Positions 28,139 to 36,356 of a DNA stretch of 44,117 bases are shown piece after piece; the stretch's first letter is position 1, and each line of letters opens with the position of its first letter. The DNA comes from Rs1 sp034111875 (GTDB lineage: Bacteria > Pseudomonadota > Gammaproteobacteria > Pseudomonadales > Balneatricaceae). Under the pieces are notes generated by a model. It worked only from the letters and a program-made list of their open reading frames with translations. It was not told the DNA's origin and did no database searches. Location: contig JAWUWK010000051.1 of assembly GCA_034111875.1 (NCBI GenBank), positions 1-44,117 on the forward strand, read 5' to 3'. A program made the translations under genes and the position numbers.

Positions 28139-29131
28139 ATGCCGCGCAGAGATGATTTAAACGTTGAGGTACCTTTGTTAGGCTCGGCAAATCAGGATGA
28201 TATTGAAGATAACATTGTGGGTAGGCACCAAGAGCTTACAATGAAAGAATACGCAAATAAAAGCAGCAATTGGGTGCACACGACCCTGATTTTGATGCTG
28301 ATTGTCAGCGTTGCCGGTATTGTTTATTGGGGAAATGATTTTAAACAAGATCAAGAGCAGCGAGAACTATTGGCAGAAGCGACGGAAGAACGCATTGCTG
28401 AGTTAGAGCAATTGCTAGCGGATTATCAAGATCAGGCTAAAAAATCAGGCCAGACTTTACAGCAGCGTTTGGACGAACAAAAGAACCAAGTAACCTCGCA
28501 AAAAAAGTTGATGGATACTCAATACCTCGAATACCAATCGAAGTTTGCGCAACTACTTAAAACTGCAAATATCAAGCAAGCAGAACAGTTGAACGTGTTT
28601 AATCTTGAAATTGAAAAAATTGAACAAAAAGTCAAAAATGCCCAAGAAGACGCACAAGAAGAGATGGGTTTTATGACCAGTCAGCAAAAAACGGCACTCT
28701 CTGGACTAGAAGATAGACTGACTGAAATAGATAGTTTACGCACTAGTGTCACCAACCTAGAAATTAGCCAAACCAAGAACCAATCGGCGCAAAAAGATAT
28801 ATTTGCTAGTTTAAGTGTATTTAGTTCTGAAACGGCTGAGCTAAATGAAAAGTTGCAACTTGAAATGTCTGACATCAAAAAAAATGCAACCCGCTTGGAT
28901 GAGCAAATTGAGGCCTATAAAGTGAACGCGGATAAATCGGTAAGCTTACTGTCATCTAAAGTATCTGTTATTGCTCGAAAAGCGACACCTAAATTGGATA
29001 ATGCAGTTAAATCTAGATTGGCAAAAACTGAAAGTGCTATCAAAGCAATTGACGGAAGTAGGGCACAAGTTAATAAAGAAATTCAACGCTTAAAGGGAAA
29101 AGTGAACAAAATTCAATTACAATTACAATAA
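28139..29131 (+). CDS. Unrecognised single-span membrane protein with long coiled coil
   Basis: I do not recognise this 330-residue protein. It has an acidic cytoplasmic-looking N-terminus of about 44 residues starting MPRRDDLNVEVPLLG, one membrane helix at about 45-65 (WVHTTLILMLIVSVAGIVYWG), then a long charged helical region of heptad-like pattern to the C-terminus (for example ATEERIAELEQLLADYQDQ and SRAQVNKEIQRLKGKVNKI). By topology rules the coiled coil would be periplasmic. No enzyme motif is present. It lies 27 bases before thpR on the same strand, likely one transcript. It resembles in outline membrane-anchored spacer or scaffold proteins; function is open. Confidence 0.75.
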   Translation: MPRRDDLNVEVPLLGSANQDDIEDNIVGRHQELTMKEYANKSSNWVHTTLILMLIVSVAGIVYWGNDFKQDQEQRELLAEATEERIAELEQLLADYQDQAKKSGQTLQQRLDEQKNQVTSQKKLMDTQYLEYQSKFAQLLKTANIKQAEQLNVFNLEIEKIEQKVKNAQEDAQEEMGFMTSQQKTALSGLEDRLTEIDSLRTSVTNLEISQTKNQSAQKDIFASLSVFSSETAELNEKLQLEMSDIKKNATRLDEQIEAYKVNADKSVSLLSSKVSVIARKATPKLDNAVKSRLAKTESAIKAIDGSRAQVNKEIQRLKGKVNKIQLQLQ

Positions 29132-29158
29132 CATCTAATTATAAGGACGGAATAGCGT

Positions 29159-29743
29159 TTGGTAGAAAGTTCATCTAAGAATTCACAAATACGTACTTTT
29201 TTTGCATTGCGCTTAAGAGACCCTATTGTCAGGCAACTCGCCAACTGTGCAGATAGTCTGGCGGTTTACGATAAAAAAGTAGAGGTTGATTGGGTTGACT
29301 CAGAGCATTACCATTTAACGCTCTGTTTCCTGGGTGCACTTTCAATTACTAAGGTTGAAGAAATATCTTTGGCCGCCCAAAAGTATTTAGCAGCCGAGAA
29401 GTCCCTGAATATTCATTTAGAGGGCTTAGGTTCATTCCAAAGTGAGTCTAATTGGACATTATTGGTGGCGAAAACAGCAAATAGTCCTGAATTGGAGGCG
29501 CTCCACTCACTCGTCTCTTGTTTTGTACATCAAGCTGGGATTCAACCGGAGCAAGTAGATTTTCGGCCCCATATAACATTGGGAAGAATACAACAGGGCC
29601 ATAGTTTTCAGATTCCCGACCGTTGGCCGGTGTTTGATTTATATAGCTTGGCTGATGCAGTCGTGCTCTTTCAGAGTAAAACGGGCGGTCGCGGTTCAGT
29701 CTATACCCCATTATCTATCGTTGAATTAAAAGACCTCGCTTAG
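29159..29743 (+). CDS. thpR: RNA 2',3'-cyclic phosphodiesterase ThpR (LigT)
   Basis: The product of 194 residues begins at TTG 29159, eight bases after AAGGACGG; no in-frame ATG gives a full domain. It has the two HxTx motifs of the 2H phosphoesterase superfamily, HLTL at 52-55 (in EHYHLTLCFLG) and HITL at 138-141 (in FRPHITLGRIQ). ThpR/LigT opens 2',3'-cyclic phosphates in RNA and can join tRNA halves with a 2'-5' bond in vitro. The N-terminus RTFFALRL fits the family. Confidence 0.9.
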   Translation: MVESSSKNSQIRTFFALRLRDPIVRQLANCADSLAVYDKKVEVDWVDSEHYHLTLCFLGALSITKVEEISLAAQKYLAAEKSLNIHLEGLGSFQSESNWTLLVAKTANSPELEALHSLVSCFVHQAGIQPEQVDFRPHITLGRIQQGHSFQIPDRWPVFDLYSLADAVVLFQSKTGGRGSVYTPLSIVELKDLA

Positions 29744-29784
29744 CTTCACCCCTCAGTGTTAAAAAACGAGAACGCCTTATAGGG

Positions 29785-29906
29785 GCCTTTGCACTATTAC
29801 TACGCTCAGTAATACGCTGTTAAAAACAAGATTGAAATCCTCATTTTTAATTATAAGCTCCGGTTTTTGCATTGTATTACCTTCGCACGCTACTTCGTGC
29901 AAAGGC
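29785..29906 (+). mobile_element. MITE-like element, copy 3 (best preserved ends)
   Basis: GCCTTTGCAC at 29785-29794 and GTGCAAAGGC at 29897-29906 are a perfect 10 bp terminal inverted repeat enclosing 102 bp. The interior ATTACTACGCTCAGTAATAC then GCTGTTAAAAACAAG is shared with the other two copies. There is no coding sequence. It fills the gap between thpR and ynjB. Confidence 0.65.
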
Positions 29907-30009
29907 ATCTTTCTATATTTAACAGATTGAATTTACCTATTCAGAGGTAACTATTGCTACTATACGTGGTCTTGATTTATATCAATCTTCTATCTTAGGT
30001 ATTCCGTAA

Positions 30010-31242
30010 ATGTTATTTGCATCCTCTAAAATAAGTAAACTAAAATACCGCTCATCGATGATCGCTGGTTTAGCTTTTTTGTTCGCTAGCAGTCAAATAT
30101 TTGCTAACAGTGAATTATGGCATAAGACCTTGAAAGAAGCGCAAGGGCAAACGGTTTACTTTAATGCCTGGGGCGGATCACAAACCATTAATGATTATAT
30201 TCGCTGGGCTGCAGATCAAGTTGAGCAACAATATCAAGTAACAGTTAAGCATGTAAAGGTCACAGAGACTGGCGATGTGGTTAGCAAAATACTGGCAGAA
30301 AAAATGGCAGGCAGATCGGAGAATGGCAGTGTTGATTTAGTCTGGATTAACGGTGAAAACTTTAAGGCCATGAAAGAGAATGGTTTGTTGGCGAAGGCTT
30401 ATACCCAACAGCTACCCAATTACGCTTTAGTCGATGTTGAAAATAAACCTAGTATAGCCTTTGATTTTACAACGCCTGTGGATAACCAAGAAGCGCCTTG
30501 GGGAATGGCGCAGCTAGTTTTCATGCATGATACTGCGCATCTTAAACATCCTCCAACGAGCGTCGAGACACTGCTGCCCATATTAGAAAAAAATCTCGGG
30601 CGCTTTAGTTATCCTGCATTGCCAAACTTTTATGGTACAACCTTCGTAAAACAGGCGTTAATTGAATTAATCCAAGATAAAGCATTGTTGAGCAAGCCCG
30701 TAGACCCAGAAAAATTTGCCGAAGTGACTTTACCTCTGTGGGAATATTTAGATAAATTGCACCCTTTAATGTGGAGAGAGGGACGTAGCTTTCCTAAAAA
30801 CGCAGAGCAAATGAAAAAGCTATTAAACAATAGTGAGCTCTTTATAGCTTTCACATTTAACCCAAATGATACCAGTAATGCGATTGAAAATGATGAGTTG
30901 CCAAGCAGCGTTAAAACATATGTCCATGCAGGTGGGACGCTTGGAAATACGCATTTTGTAGCTATTCCATATAATGCCAATGCCAGTGCTGGTGCGAAAG
31001 TATTGGCTAACTTTCTGATGTCGCCTCAGGCACAGCTGCACAAAGCCTCGCCTAAGATATGGGGGGATCCAACGGTATTGGCAATGGGCAAACTGACTGA
31101 ACAAGATCGCCAAGGCTTTGCTAATTTGCCGTTAGGAGTCGCTACGCTCAATGCCAGTGAATTAGGTAAAGTACTATTAGAGCCTCATAGTTCTTGGGTT
31201 ACAGCGTTGGAGACAGTATGGCAAGCGCGCTATGCAAAGTGA
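30010..31242 (+). CDS. ynjB: ABC transporter substrate-binding protein YnjB
   Basis: The 410-residue protein has a signal sequence (SSMIAGLAFLFASSQIFA, likely cut after IFA) and a periplasmic binding protein fold. TVYFNAWGGSQTINDYIRWAA near the mature N-terminus, DLVWINGENFKAMKENGLL, and PWGMAQLVFMHD are typical of the YnjB family. It begins the ynjBCD importer cluster: binding protein, fused permease, ATPase, all on one strand. The ligand of YnjBCD is not known to me; the fold is that of the iron/thiamin/polyamine type binding proteins. Confidence 0.9.
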   Translation: MLFASSKISKLKYRSSMIAGLAFLFASSQIFANSELWHKTLKEAQGQTVYFNAWGGSQTINDYIRWAADQVEQQYQVTVKHVKVTETGDVVSKILAEKMAGRSENGSVDLVWINGENFKAMKENGLLAKAYTQQLPNYALVDVENKPSIAFDFTTPVDNQEAPWGMAQLVFMHDTAHLKHPPTSVETLLPILEKNLGRFSYPALPNFYGTTFVKQALIELIQDKALLSKPVDPEKFAEVTLPLWEYLDKLHPLMWREGRSFPKNAEQMKKLLNNSELFIAFTFNPNDTSNAIENDELPSSVKTYVHAGGTLGNTHFVAIPYNANASAGAKVLANFLMSPQAQLHKASPKIWGDPTVLAMGKLTEQDRQGFANLPLGVATLNASELGKVLLEPHSSWVTALETVWQARYAK

Positions 31243-31311
31243 TTTTTGAACTGTGCATTGGTTCCATCGTCGCCACTTAAGTGATTGCAAAGTGAGTAGG
31301 GAGTCTGCCTA

Positions 31312-33027
31312 ATGGTAATGGTTCGTCTTCTCGCGTTTAAAATATTTATAGCGGTGGTTTTTGTTTTACCTATTGCCTTTGGTCTCATCGGTACTTGGCT
31401 ACCTGCATTTGGTTATTTTCCAAGTATTGGTCGCAATTCTTTTTCCTGGCAGCCTCTGCTTTCTATGCTATCGCATCCCAGCACCGTCAGTAGTATTGAG
31501 ACGACTGTATTGACCGGTTTGTTGTCAACTTTTTTGGCTTTTTTGATCAGTCAATGGCTTTGTATGGGCTTATATCAAGGCTCTAGTTGGCGGTGGTTGA
31601 ATAGATTCGTCGGCCCTTTATTGGCTGTTCCACATCTAGCATTTGCAATAGGTTTGAGTTTTCTATTGAGTCCGAGTGGTTGGATAGTGAGATTGATCTC
31701 ACCGAGTATTACAGGCTTCGTACTTCCCCCTGATTGGCTGTTGGTTAACGATACATTAGGTTTAAGTTTGAGTTTGGGTCTAGTGCTCAAAGAAGTGCCA
31801 TTTTTTCTATTAATGTCAATGGCTGCTATGGCTGGTTTGAATACAGATAAGACCTTACAAGTCGCCGCCAGTTTAGGTTATAGTCATCATCAAGCATGGT
31901 GCAAATTAATCTTTCCTCAAATATATTCGCAACTGCGTTTACCTATCGTTGCGGTGCTTTCTTATTCATTGTCTGTAGTCGATTTGAGTATTGTTTTAGG
32001 ACCGGTAGCGCCCTCAACGTTTTCGGTGTTGATAATCCAGTGGTTCGGTGATGCCGACTTGAATTTTCGTTTACTAGGTGCAGCCGGTACGGTATTGCTG
32101 TTAGTAATGTTGATACTATCGATTGGTTTGCTGTTTATGCTAGAGAAAATTCTGCGATCTTTAGCGGCTGAATGGTTAGTGTATGGAGCAGTAAAGAAAA
32201 AAAATTGGTGGTGCTGTTTTACCAGCGCCTGGCTAGCACGAACCAGTGCGTTGTTTATCCTATTGATCAGCTTGTTATCTATTGTGGTGTTATTGATAAA
32301 CTCTTTTAGTCAACAGTGGCGTTTTCCAAATTTTTTACCTAGCGCGTGGTCGCTAAAATACTGGATAAAAAGTTGGCATCAATTGGTCGAACCGCTATTG
32401 AATACAGCGATTATCGGTTTTAGTAGTGCGTTGATTGCGTTGGTTTTAAGCGTCGTTTTACTTGAATGGCAAAGTCGCAGTATGACAGGACAAAAAAAGC
32501 AAAAAGCAGCGGTTAGTAAACGACTATTGTGGTTGATATATATTCCTATGCTAGTGCCACAAGTGTCTTTTTTGTTCGGTATTCAAGTTCTAGTTATTGG
32601 CTTAGGGTTGGAGGGTAACTTTGCTGTACTTATCTGGTCACATTTACTTTTCGTATTGCCTTATAGTTATTTGAGTTTGTCTCAAGTGTACTTACGTTAT
32701 GATAATCGCTATTTGCAGTTGGCTGAAATTTTAAGTGGTTCAAGATTAAAGAGTTTATTTAAGATAAAGCTACTTATGTTATTGAAGCCATTAGCGTTTA
32801 GTTTCGCCGTTGGTTTTTCAGTAAGTGTTACACAATATTTGCCGAGTTTATATGTTGGCGCCGGCAGAGTCTCAACTCTCACACTGGAAACAGTCGCACT
32901 GGCCACGGGTTCTGATGATAGAGTGACCTCGGTCTTTTCTCTTTGGCAGTTTGCACTGCCCTTAATAGTATATATTTTAGCGATAGCTATCCCTAGATTT
33001 TATTTTCGTCATTGTAAAGGGATGTGA
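31312..33027 (+). CDS. ynjC: ABC transporter permease YnjC (fused double permease)
   Basis: The 571-residue protein has about twelve membrane helices in two halves, each with the ABC permease EAA-type loop: AASLGYSHHQAWCKLIFPQI in the first half and AEILSGSRLKSLFKIKLLML in the second. Two permease units on one chain are usual for YnjC and for iron(III)/thiamin-type importers. The start is ATG 31312 or 31318. A 69 bp gap separates it from ynjB and 75 bp from ynjD. Confidence 0.9.
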   Translation: MVMVRLLAFKIFIAVVFVLPIAFGLIGTWLPAFGYFPSIGRNSFSWQPLLSMLSHPSTVSSIETTVLTGLLSTFLAFLISQWLCMGLYQGSSWRWLNRFVGPLLAVPHLAFAIGLSFLLSPSGWIVRLISPSITGFVLPPDWLLVNDTLGLSLSLGLVLKEVPFFLLMSMAAMAGLNTDKTLQVAASLGYSHHQAWCKLIFPQIYSQLRLPIVAVLSYSLSVVDLSIVLGPVAPSTFSVLIIQWFGDADLNFRLLGAAGTVLLLVMLILSIGLLFMLEKILRSLAAEWLVYGAVKKKNWWCCFTSAWLARTSALFILLISLLSIVVLLINSFSQQWRFPNFLPSAWSLKYWIKSWHQLVEPLLNTAIIGFSSALIALVLSVVLLEWQSRSMTGQKKQKAAVSKRLLWLIYIPMLVPQVSFLFGIQVLVIGLGLEGNFAVLIWSHLLFVLPYSYLSLSQVYLRYDNRYLQLAEILSGSRLKSLFKIKLLMLLKPLAFSFAVGFSVSVTQYLPSLYVGAGRVSTLTLETVALATGSDDRVTSVFSLWQFALPLIVYILAIAIPRFYFRHCKGM

Positions 33028-33102
33028 GCTGTTGTGTAAGAATAGTATAAAGCGCTGCTTAATTTAGAAATAGCTATCAATAAAAAAGGTATTGACAACA
33101 AT

Positions 33103-33777
33103 ATGCAAACAGCCGAAGTTTCTGAAAAAGTAGTATTTGCACTGAAAAAAGTTCAAGTGAATCATCATAATAGCTGTTTGTTCGGCGAAATTTCTTTTAA
33201 CCTAGTGGCAGGCGAAATACTAACTATTATGGGGCCTAGTGGTTGTGGTAAATCAACTTTATTAGCGGCCATTTCAGGCAGTCTCTCTTCGGTATTTACC
33301 TTCACAGGGGGTATTTATTTGCACGGGAGAAGCCTAGGTAAACTGCCAATGGCAGCGCGTAACGTTGGGGTTCAATTTCAAGAAGATTTACTTTTCCCAC
33401 ACTTGAATGTAGAAGGTAATTTATTATTTTCCTTAGCGAGAGGCGATAGGCTAAAACGAAAAGAGAAAGTGCGCCAAGCTTTGCGCAGTGCTGGATTAGA
33501 AGGATTTGAACATAAAGATGTAGCGGCCCTGTCAGGAGGTCAAAAAGCTAGAGTTGGGCTGTTGAGGACGCTGTTGGCAGAACCTGAATTGCTGTTGTTG
33601 GATGAACCTTTTTCTCGGTTGGATCAAAAGTTGCGTGATGATTTCAGAGCCTTTGTTTTTAAACAAATTGAATGGCTGAAAATACCGGCTTTGTTGGTCA
33701 GCCATGATATCCAAGATTGTCAAAACCAAAGGTTTTTGAATTTAGTAACAGGTAACATTGAAACTTACCAGATATAG
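33103..33777 (+). CDS. ynjD: ABC transporter ATP-binding protein YnjD
   Basis: The 224-residue ATPase has Walker A GPSGCGKS at 44-51, Q-loop GVQFQEDLLFPHL, signature LSGGQKARVG from 143, Walker B LLLLDEP at 163-169 and switch histidine in LLVSHDIQD. It energises import by YnjB/YnjC, which precede it on the same strand. Length equals the short form of this subfamily with no regulatory C-terminal domain. Confidence 0.92.
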   Translation: MQTAEVSEKVVFALKKVQVNHHNSCLFGEISFNLVAGEILTIMGPSGCGKSTLLAAISGSLSSVFTFTGGIYLHGRSLGKLPMAARNVGVQFQEDLLFPHLNVEGNLLFSLARGDRLKRKEKVRQALRSAGLEGFEHKDVAALSGGQKARVGLLRTLLAEPELLLLDEPFSRLDQKLRDDFRAFVFKQIEWLKIPALLVSHDIQDCQNQRFLNLVTGNIETYQI

Positions 33778-33960
33778 AGTTTAGAGAAACTGTTATATAT
33801 AAAAAGAATTTTAAACAGATTTTAACTTTTGCATAACGTGATGAATGAAGTAAATAAGCTTGTTTTTAACGACGTATTTAAAAATCGAGTAACTGATGCG
33901 TGACTTCACTGTTTCAAGCCATCGATATGCTGAGGTCTCAGATTATTATAAGGTTGATAT

Positions 33961-34590
33961 ATGTTAGATAAATGGAGTTTGAAAATAATTGCACCGCCTT
34001 TGAAGTGGATTGCAGTTGAGCTCAATAAAATGGGTATTACAGCAAATCAGGTAACGATCAGCGGTTTTTTGGTGGGGTTAACTGTATTACCTTTATTAGC
34101 ATTCGAATATTATTTGCTGGCGGTGGCGGTGATATTGGTTAATCGTATTTGTGATGGCATTGATGGTGCATTGGCTCGAGAAGGCAAGGCAAGTGATGCC
34201 GGTGCGTTTTTAGATATCGTTTTAGATTTTATTTTTTACTCTGCTGTCGTATTAGGTTTTGCACTGGCAAACCCAGAACAAAATGCTCTAGCGTCTGCGG
34301 TGTTGCTATTTGCGTTTATGGGAACTGGTAGCAGCTTTCTGGCTTTTGCGATAATGGCCGAGCGCCGCAGTATTCAGAGTATGCAGTATCCAACCAAAGG
34401 TTTTTATTACTTAGGGGGATTGGCTGAGGGGACAGAAACAATATGTTTGTTGTTGGCTTGTTGTTTGTTTCCTTCAAATTTCATTTGGATAGCACTTGGT
34501 TTTAGCCTGATTTGTATGGTGACAACCACGACAAGAATAGTCGGTGGCTACTACTCATTACAACATCAAGAGTTTAGTAAGGATCAGTGA
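33961..34590 (+). CDS. ynjF: CDP-alcohol phosphatidyltransferase family protein YnjF
   Basis: The 209-residue integral membrane protein has the CDP-alcohol phosphatidyltransferase motif in RICDGIDGALAREG and DAGAFLDIVLDF (DxxDGxxAR...GxxxDxxxD), with metal-binding aspartates. It transfers a phosphatidyl or similar phospho group from a CDP-activated donor to an alcohol; the acceptor for YnjF is undefined. Its position after ynjD reproduces the E. coli order, with ynjE missing. The gap to ynjD is 183 bp, so it may have its own promoter. Confidence 0.88.
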   Translation: MLDKWSLKIIAPPLKWIAVELNKMGITANQVTISGFLVGLTVLPLLAFEYYLLAVAVILVNRICDGIDGALAREGKASDAGAFLDIVLDFIFYSAVVLGFALANPEQNALASAVLLFAFMGTGSSFLAFAIMAERRSIQSMQYPTKGFYYLGGLAEGTETICLLLACCLFPSNFIWIALGFSLICMVTTTTRIVGGYYSLQHQEFSKDQ

Positions 34591-34634
34591 ATAATCAGTT
34601 TCGATTCAAAACAGCGTTTACTATCGATCCAGCA

Positions 34635-35753
34635 CTAATGAGCTGCAATTGACACTGATCTTGGCATCGCTTTAAAAAGTACCTTGTTTCTACCTGCCTG
34701 TTTGGCTCTATAGAGCGCCTGATCGGATGTCTGTAGTAAAATATGCGCCAGATCTGTAAAATTTTCTGCGATGAGGTTATCAAAAGCATAACAGCTGACA
34801 CCGATAGAGGTAGTTACACTGATGGTACCCACCGTTTTTGTATCGAATAAATGCTCCGACACTTTTAAACGTAAATTATTAGCAATTTGTTCAGCTTGAC
34901 GCGGTTTACAATCAGGTAATAAAATGACAAATTCCTCTCCTCCAAAGCGAGCCAAGAAATCGGTGTTTCTGATCTGACTTTTAAGGATGTGTGCGAAAGA
35001 CTTCAAAATTGCATCGCCTGCTGGATGACCATATTGGTCGTTGACTTTTTTAAAATGATCAATATCCAAAAACAATAAACTTAAATGTTGCTTTTGTCGG
35101 TTAGCCCGCTGTAACGCTTTCTCGATTTCTAAATCAAAGCTGTGACGGTTGTAGATTTTTGTTAGCTTATCAGTGTTACTTAAATAATCTAGATTCTCTC
35201 GAATAATACAGTTTTCTATACACAAGGCCACTAAAGCCGACATCCTCTCTAAGTAATCATATCTGTATTCGCTGTGGTAGCGATTTAATTCTCTTGCCCC
35301 TAAATGCAGGCTACCAATAACCTTGCCTTTATTGATGAGAGGTAAAAGCACAGAGCTCAAGACAAAAGGGTTATCTGGAAAGAGCTGTTTTTTAAGGTCT
35401 CTATTAATATCACCAGCGCGAATTTTCTTATCTGGGTACATGGCGTTTAGGCTTTGACTCTCTTTTAAGAGCGTTAGCTGACGTAAGGTTTTGGCTTCTA
35501 ATGCTGTTAATAAGGGGCTCGCTAAGTCATCTTTATCGAGCAGATAAAGGCCAACCACAGTCAGTTTAAAGGTGCTTTTAAAATCGAAAATTAACAAGTT
35601 GATCAATTCAGACAATTTGCTACAGCCAAGTATTCTCACTTCGAAATCAATGAAGCGCCTCAGTACATCTTTATTCAGTTTCGCTTCGCTAATTACGGTG
35701 TCTAAGATCTTTTTCAGCTTCTTATTTTGCTGCTGTAATGTTCGAATATCCAT
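34635..35753 (-). CDS. Diguanylate cyclase with N-terminal DUF484/GAF-like domain
   Basis: The 372-residue protein has a coiled start, then a DUF484/GAF-like sensor region (about 30-180, with SVLLPLINKGKVIGSLHLGA), and a GGDEF domain from about 190. The active motif is GGEEF at 271-275 in ARFGGEEFVILLP, and the inhibitory site RxxD (RNTD, 262-265) lies five residues ahead, so product inhibition by c-di-GMP is expected. No membrane segment is present, so it is cytosolic. It is convergent with ynjF. The signal sensed cannot be read from sequence. The PilZ protein farther left would be one possible effector in the cell, with doubtful binding motif. Confidence 0.9.
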   Translation of the reverse strand: MDIRTLQQQNKKLKKILDTVISEAKLNKDVLRRFIDFEVRILGCSKLSELINLLIFDFKSTFKLTVVGLYLLDKDDLASPLLTALEAKTLRQLTLLKESQSLNAMYPDKKIRAGDINRDLKKQLFPDNPFVLSSVLLPLINKGKVIGSLHLGARELNRYHSEYRYDYLERMSALVALCIENCIIRENLDYLSNTDKLTKIYNRHSFDLEIEKALQRANRQKQHLSLLFLDIDHFKKVNDQYGHPAGDAILKSFAHILKSQIRNTDFLARFGGEEFVILLPDCKPRQAEQIANNLRLKVSEHLFDTKTVGTISVTTSIGVSCYAFDNLIAENFTDLAHILLQTSDQALYRAKQAGRNKVLFKAMPRSVSIAAH

Positions 35754-36044
35754 AAGATAAAATAACTAACCTGTAAATGATTTTGCTGATTTTACGCTGG
35801 TATTACAGAGCGTATCGGCCAATATTTTTTGAGCTTTAAAGCTTGTCATTGACGAAATTCATTAAGCTGCTCTGGTAGTGTTAAAGGGAACACATTTGCA
35901 GCATATTAAACTGTAGTATGTTTTTAATAACTCGGAGGTTAATGGTTAAGTCCTATGATAATCTGTAAGAGGAGCCGGCAGTATTTTACTCTAACTAAAC
36001 TTGGCCAGTTCCGCTAGGCTGGAAGTATCAAAATAGTGCAAAAA

Positions 36045-36356
36045 TTACTCACCTTGCCATAAATATTTATTCAAATCGACTTTGTTCTTGTTAAAATTTA
36101 TCTGTTCATCTAGTAGTTTTAATTTTTGTGCTGTGAATCTCTCACTGCCCATTTCAAAAGATATCTTTCCCTGTGAATTAATGACTCTGTGCCAAGGTAT
36201 TGTACTGTCTTGAGGTAGCTCAGAAAGGTAGCGACCCACTGTTCTAGCTTGTTTTGGTAATCCCGCCATAGTGGCTACTTTTCCGTAGGTAGAGACTTTT
36301 CCGCAGGGGATAAAATGAATAACTTGCCAAACGCGTTCTCGGTTACTGGGCATCAT
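36045..36356 (-). CDS. atl: Alkyltransferase-like protein Atl (MGMT family, no active cysteine)
   Basis: The 103-residue protein matches the DNA-binding half of O6-alkylguanine transferases (VWQVIHFIPCGKVSTYGKVATMAG, then RTVGRYLSELP). At 54-57 the catalytic PCHR is PWHR, the mark of Atl proteins, which bind and flip O6-alkylguanine and hand the site to nucleotide excision repair instead of repairing it. Its ATG overlaps the radD stop by four bases (ATGA), so the two are co-translated. The operon therefore pairs two DNA repair functions, in the same window as uvrB. Confidence 0.93.
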   Translation of the reverse strand: MMPSNRERVWQVIHFIPCGKVSTYGKVATMAGLPKQARTVGRYLSELPQDSTIPWHRVINSQGKISFEMGSERFTAQKLKLLDEQINFNKNKVDLNKYLWQGE

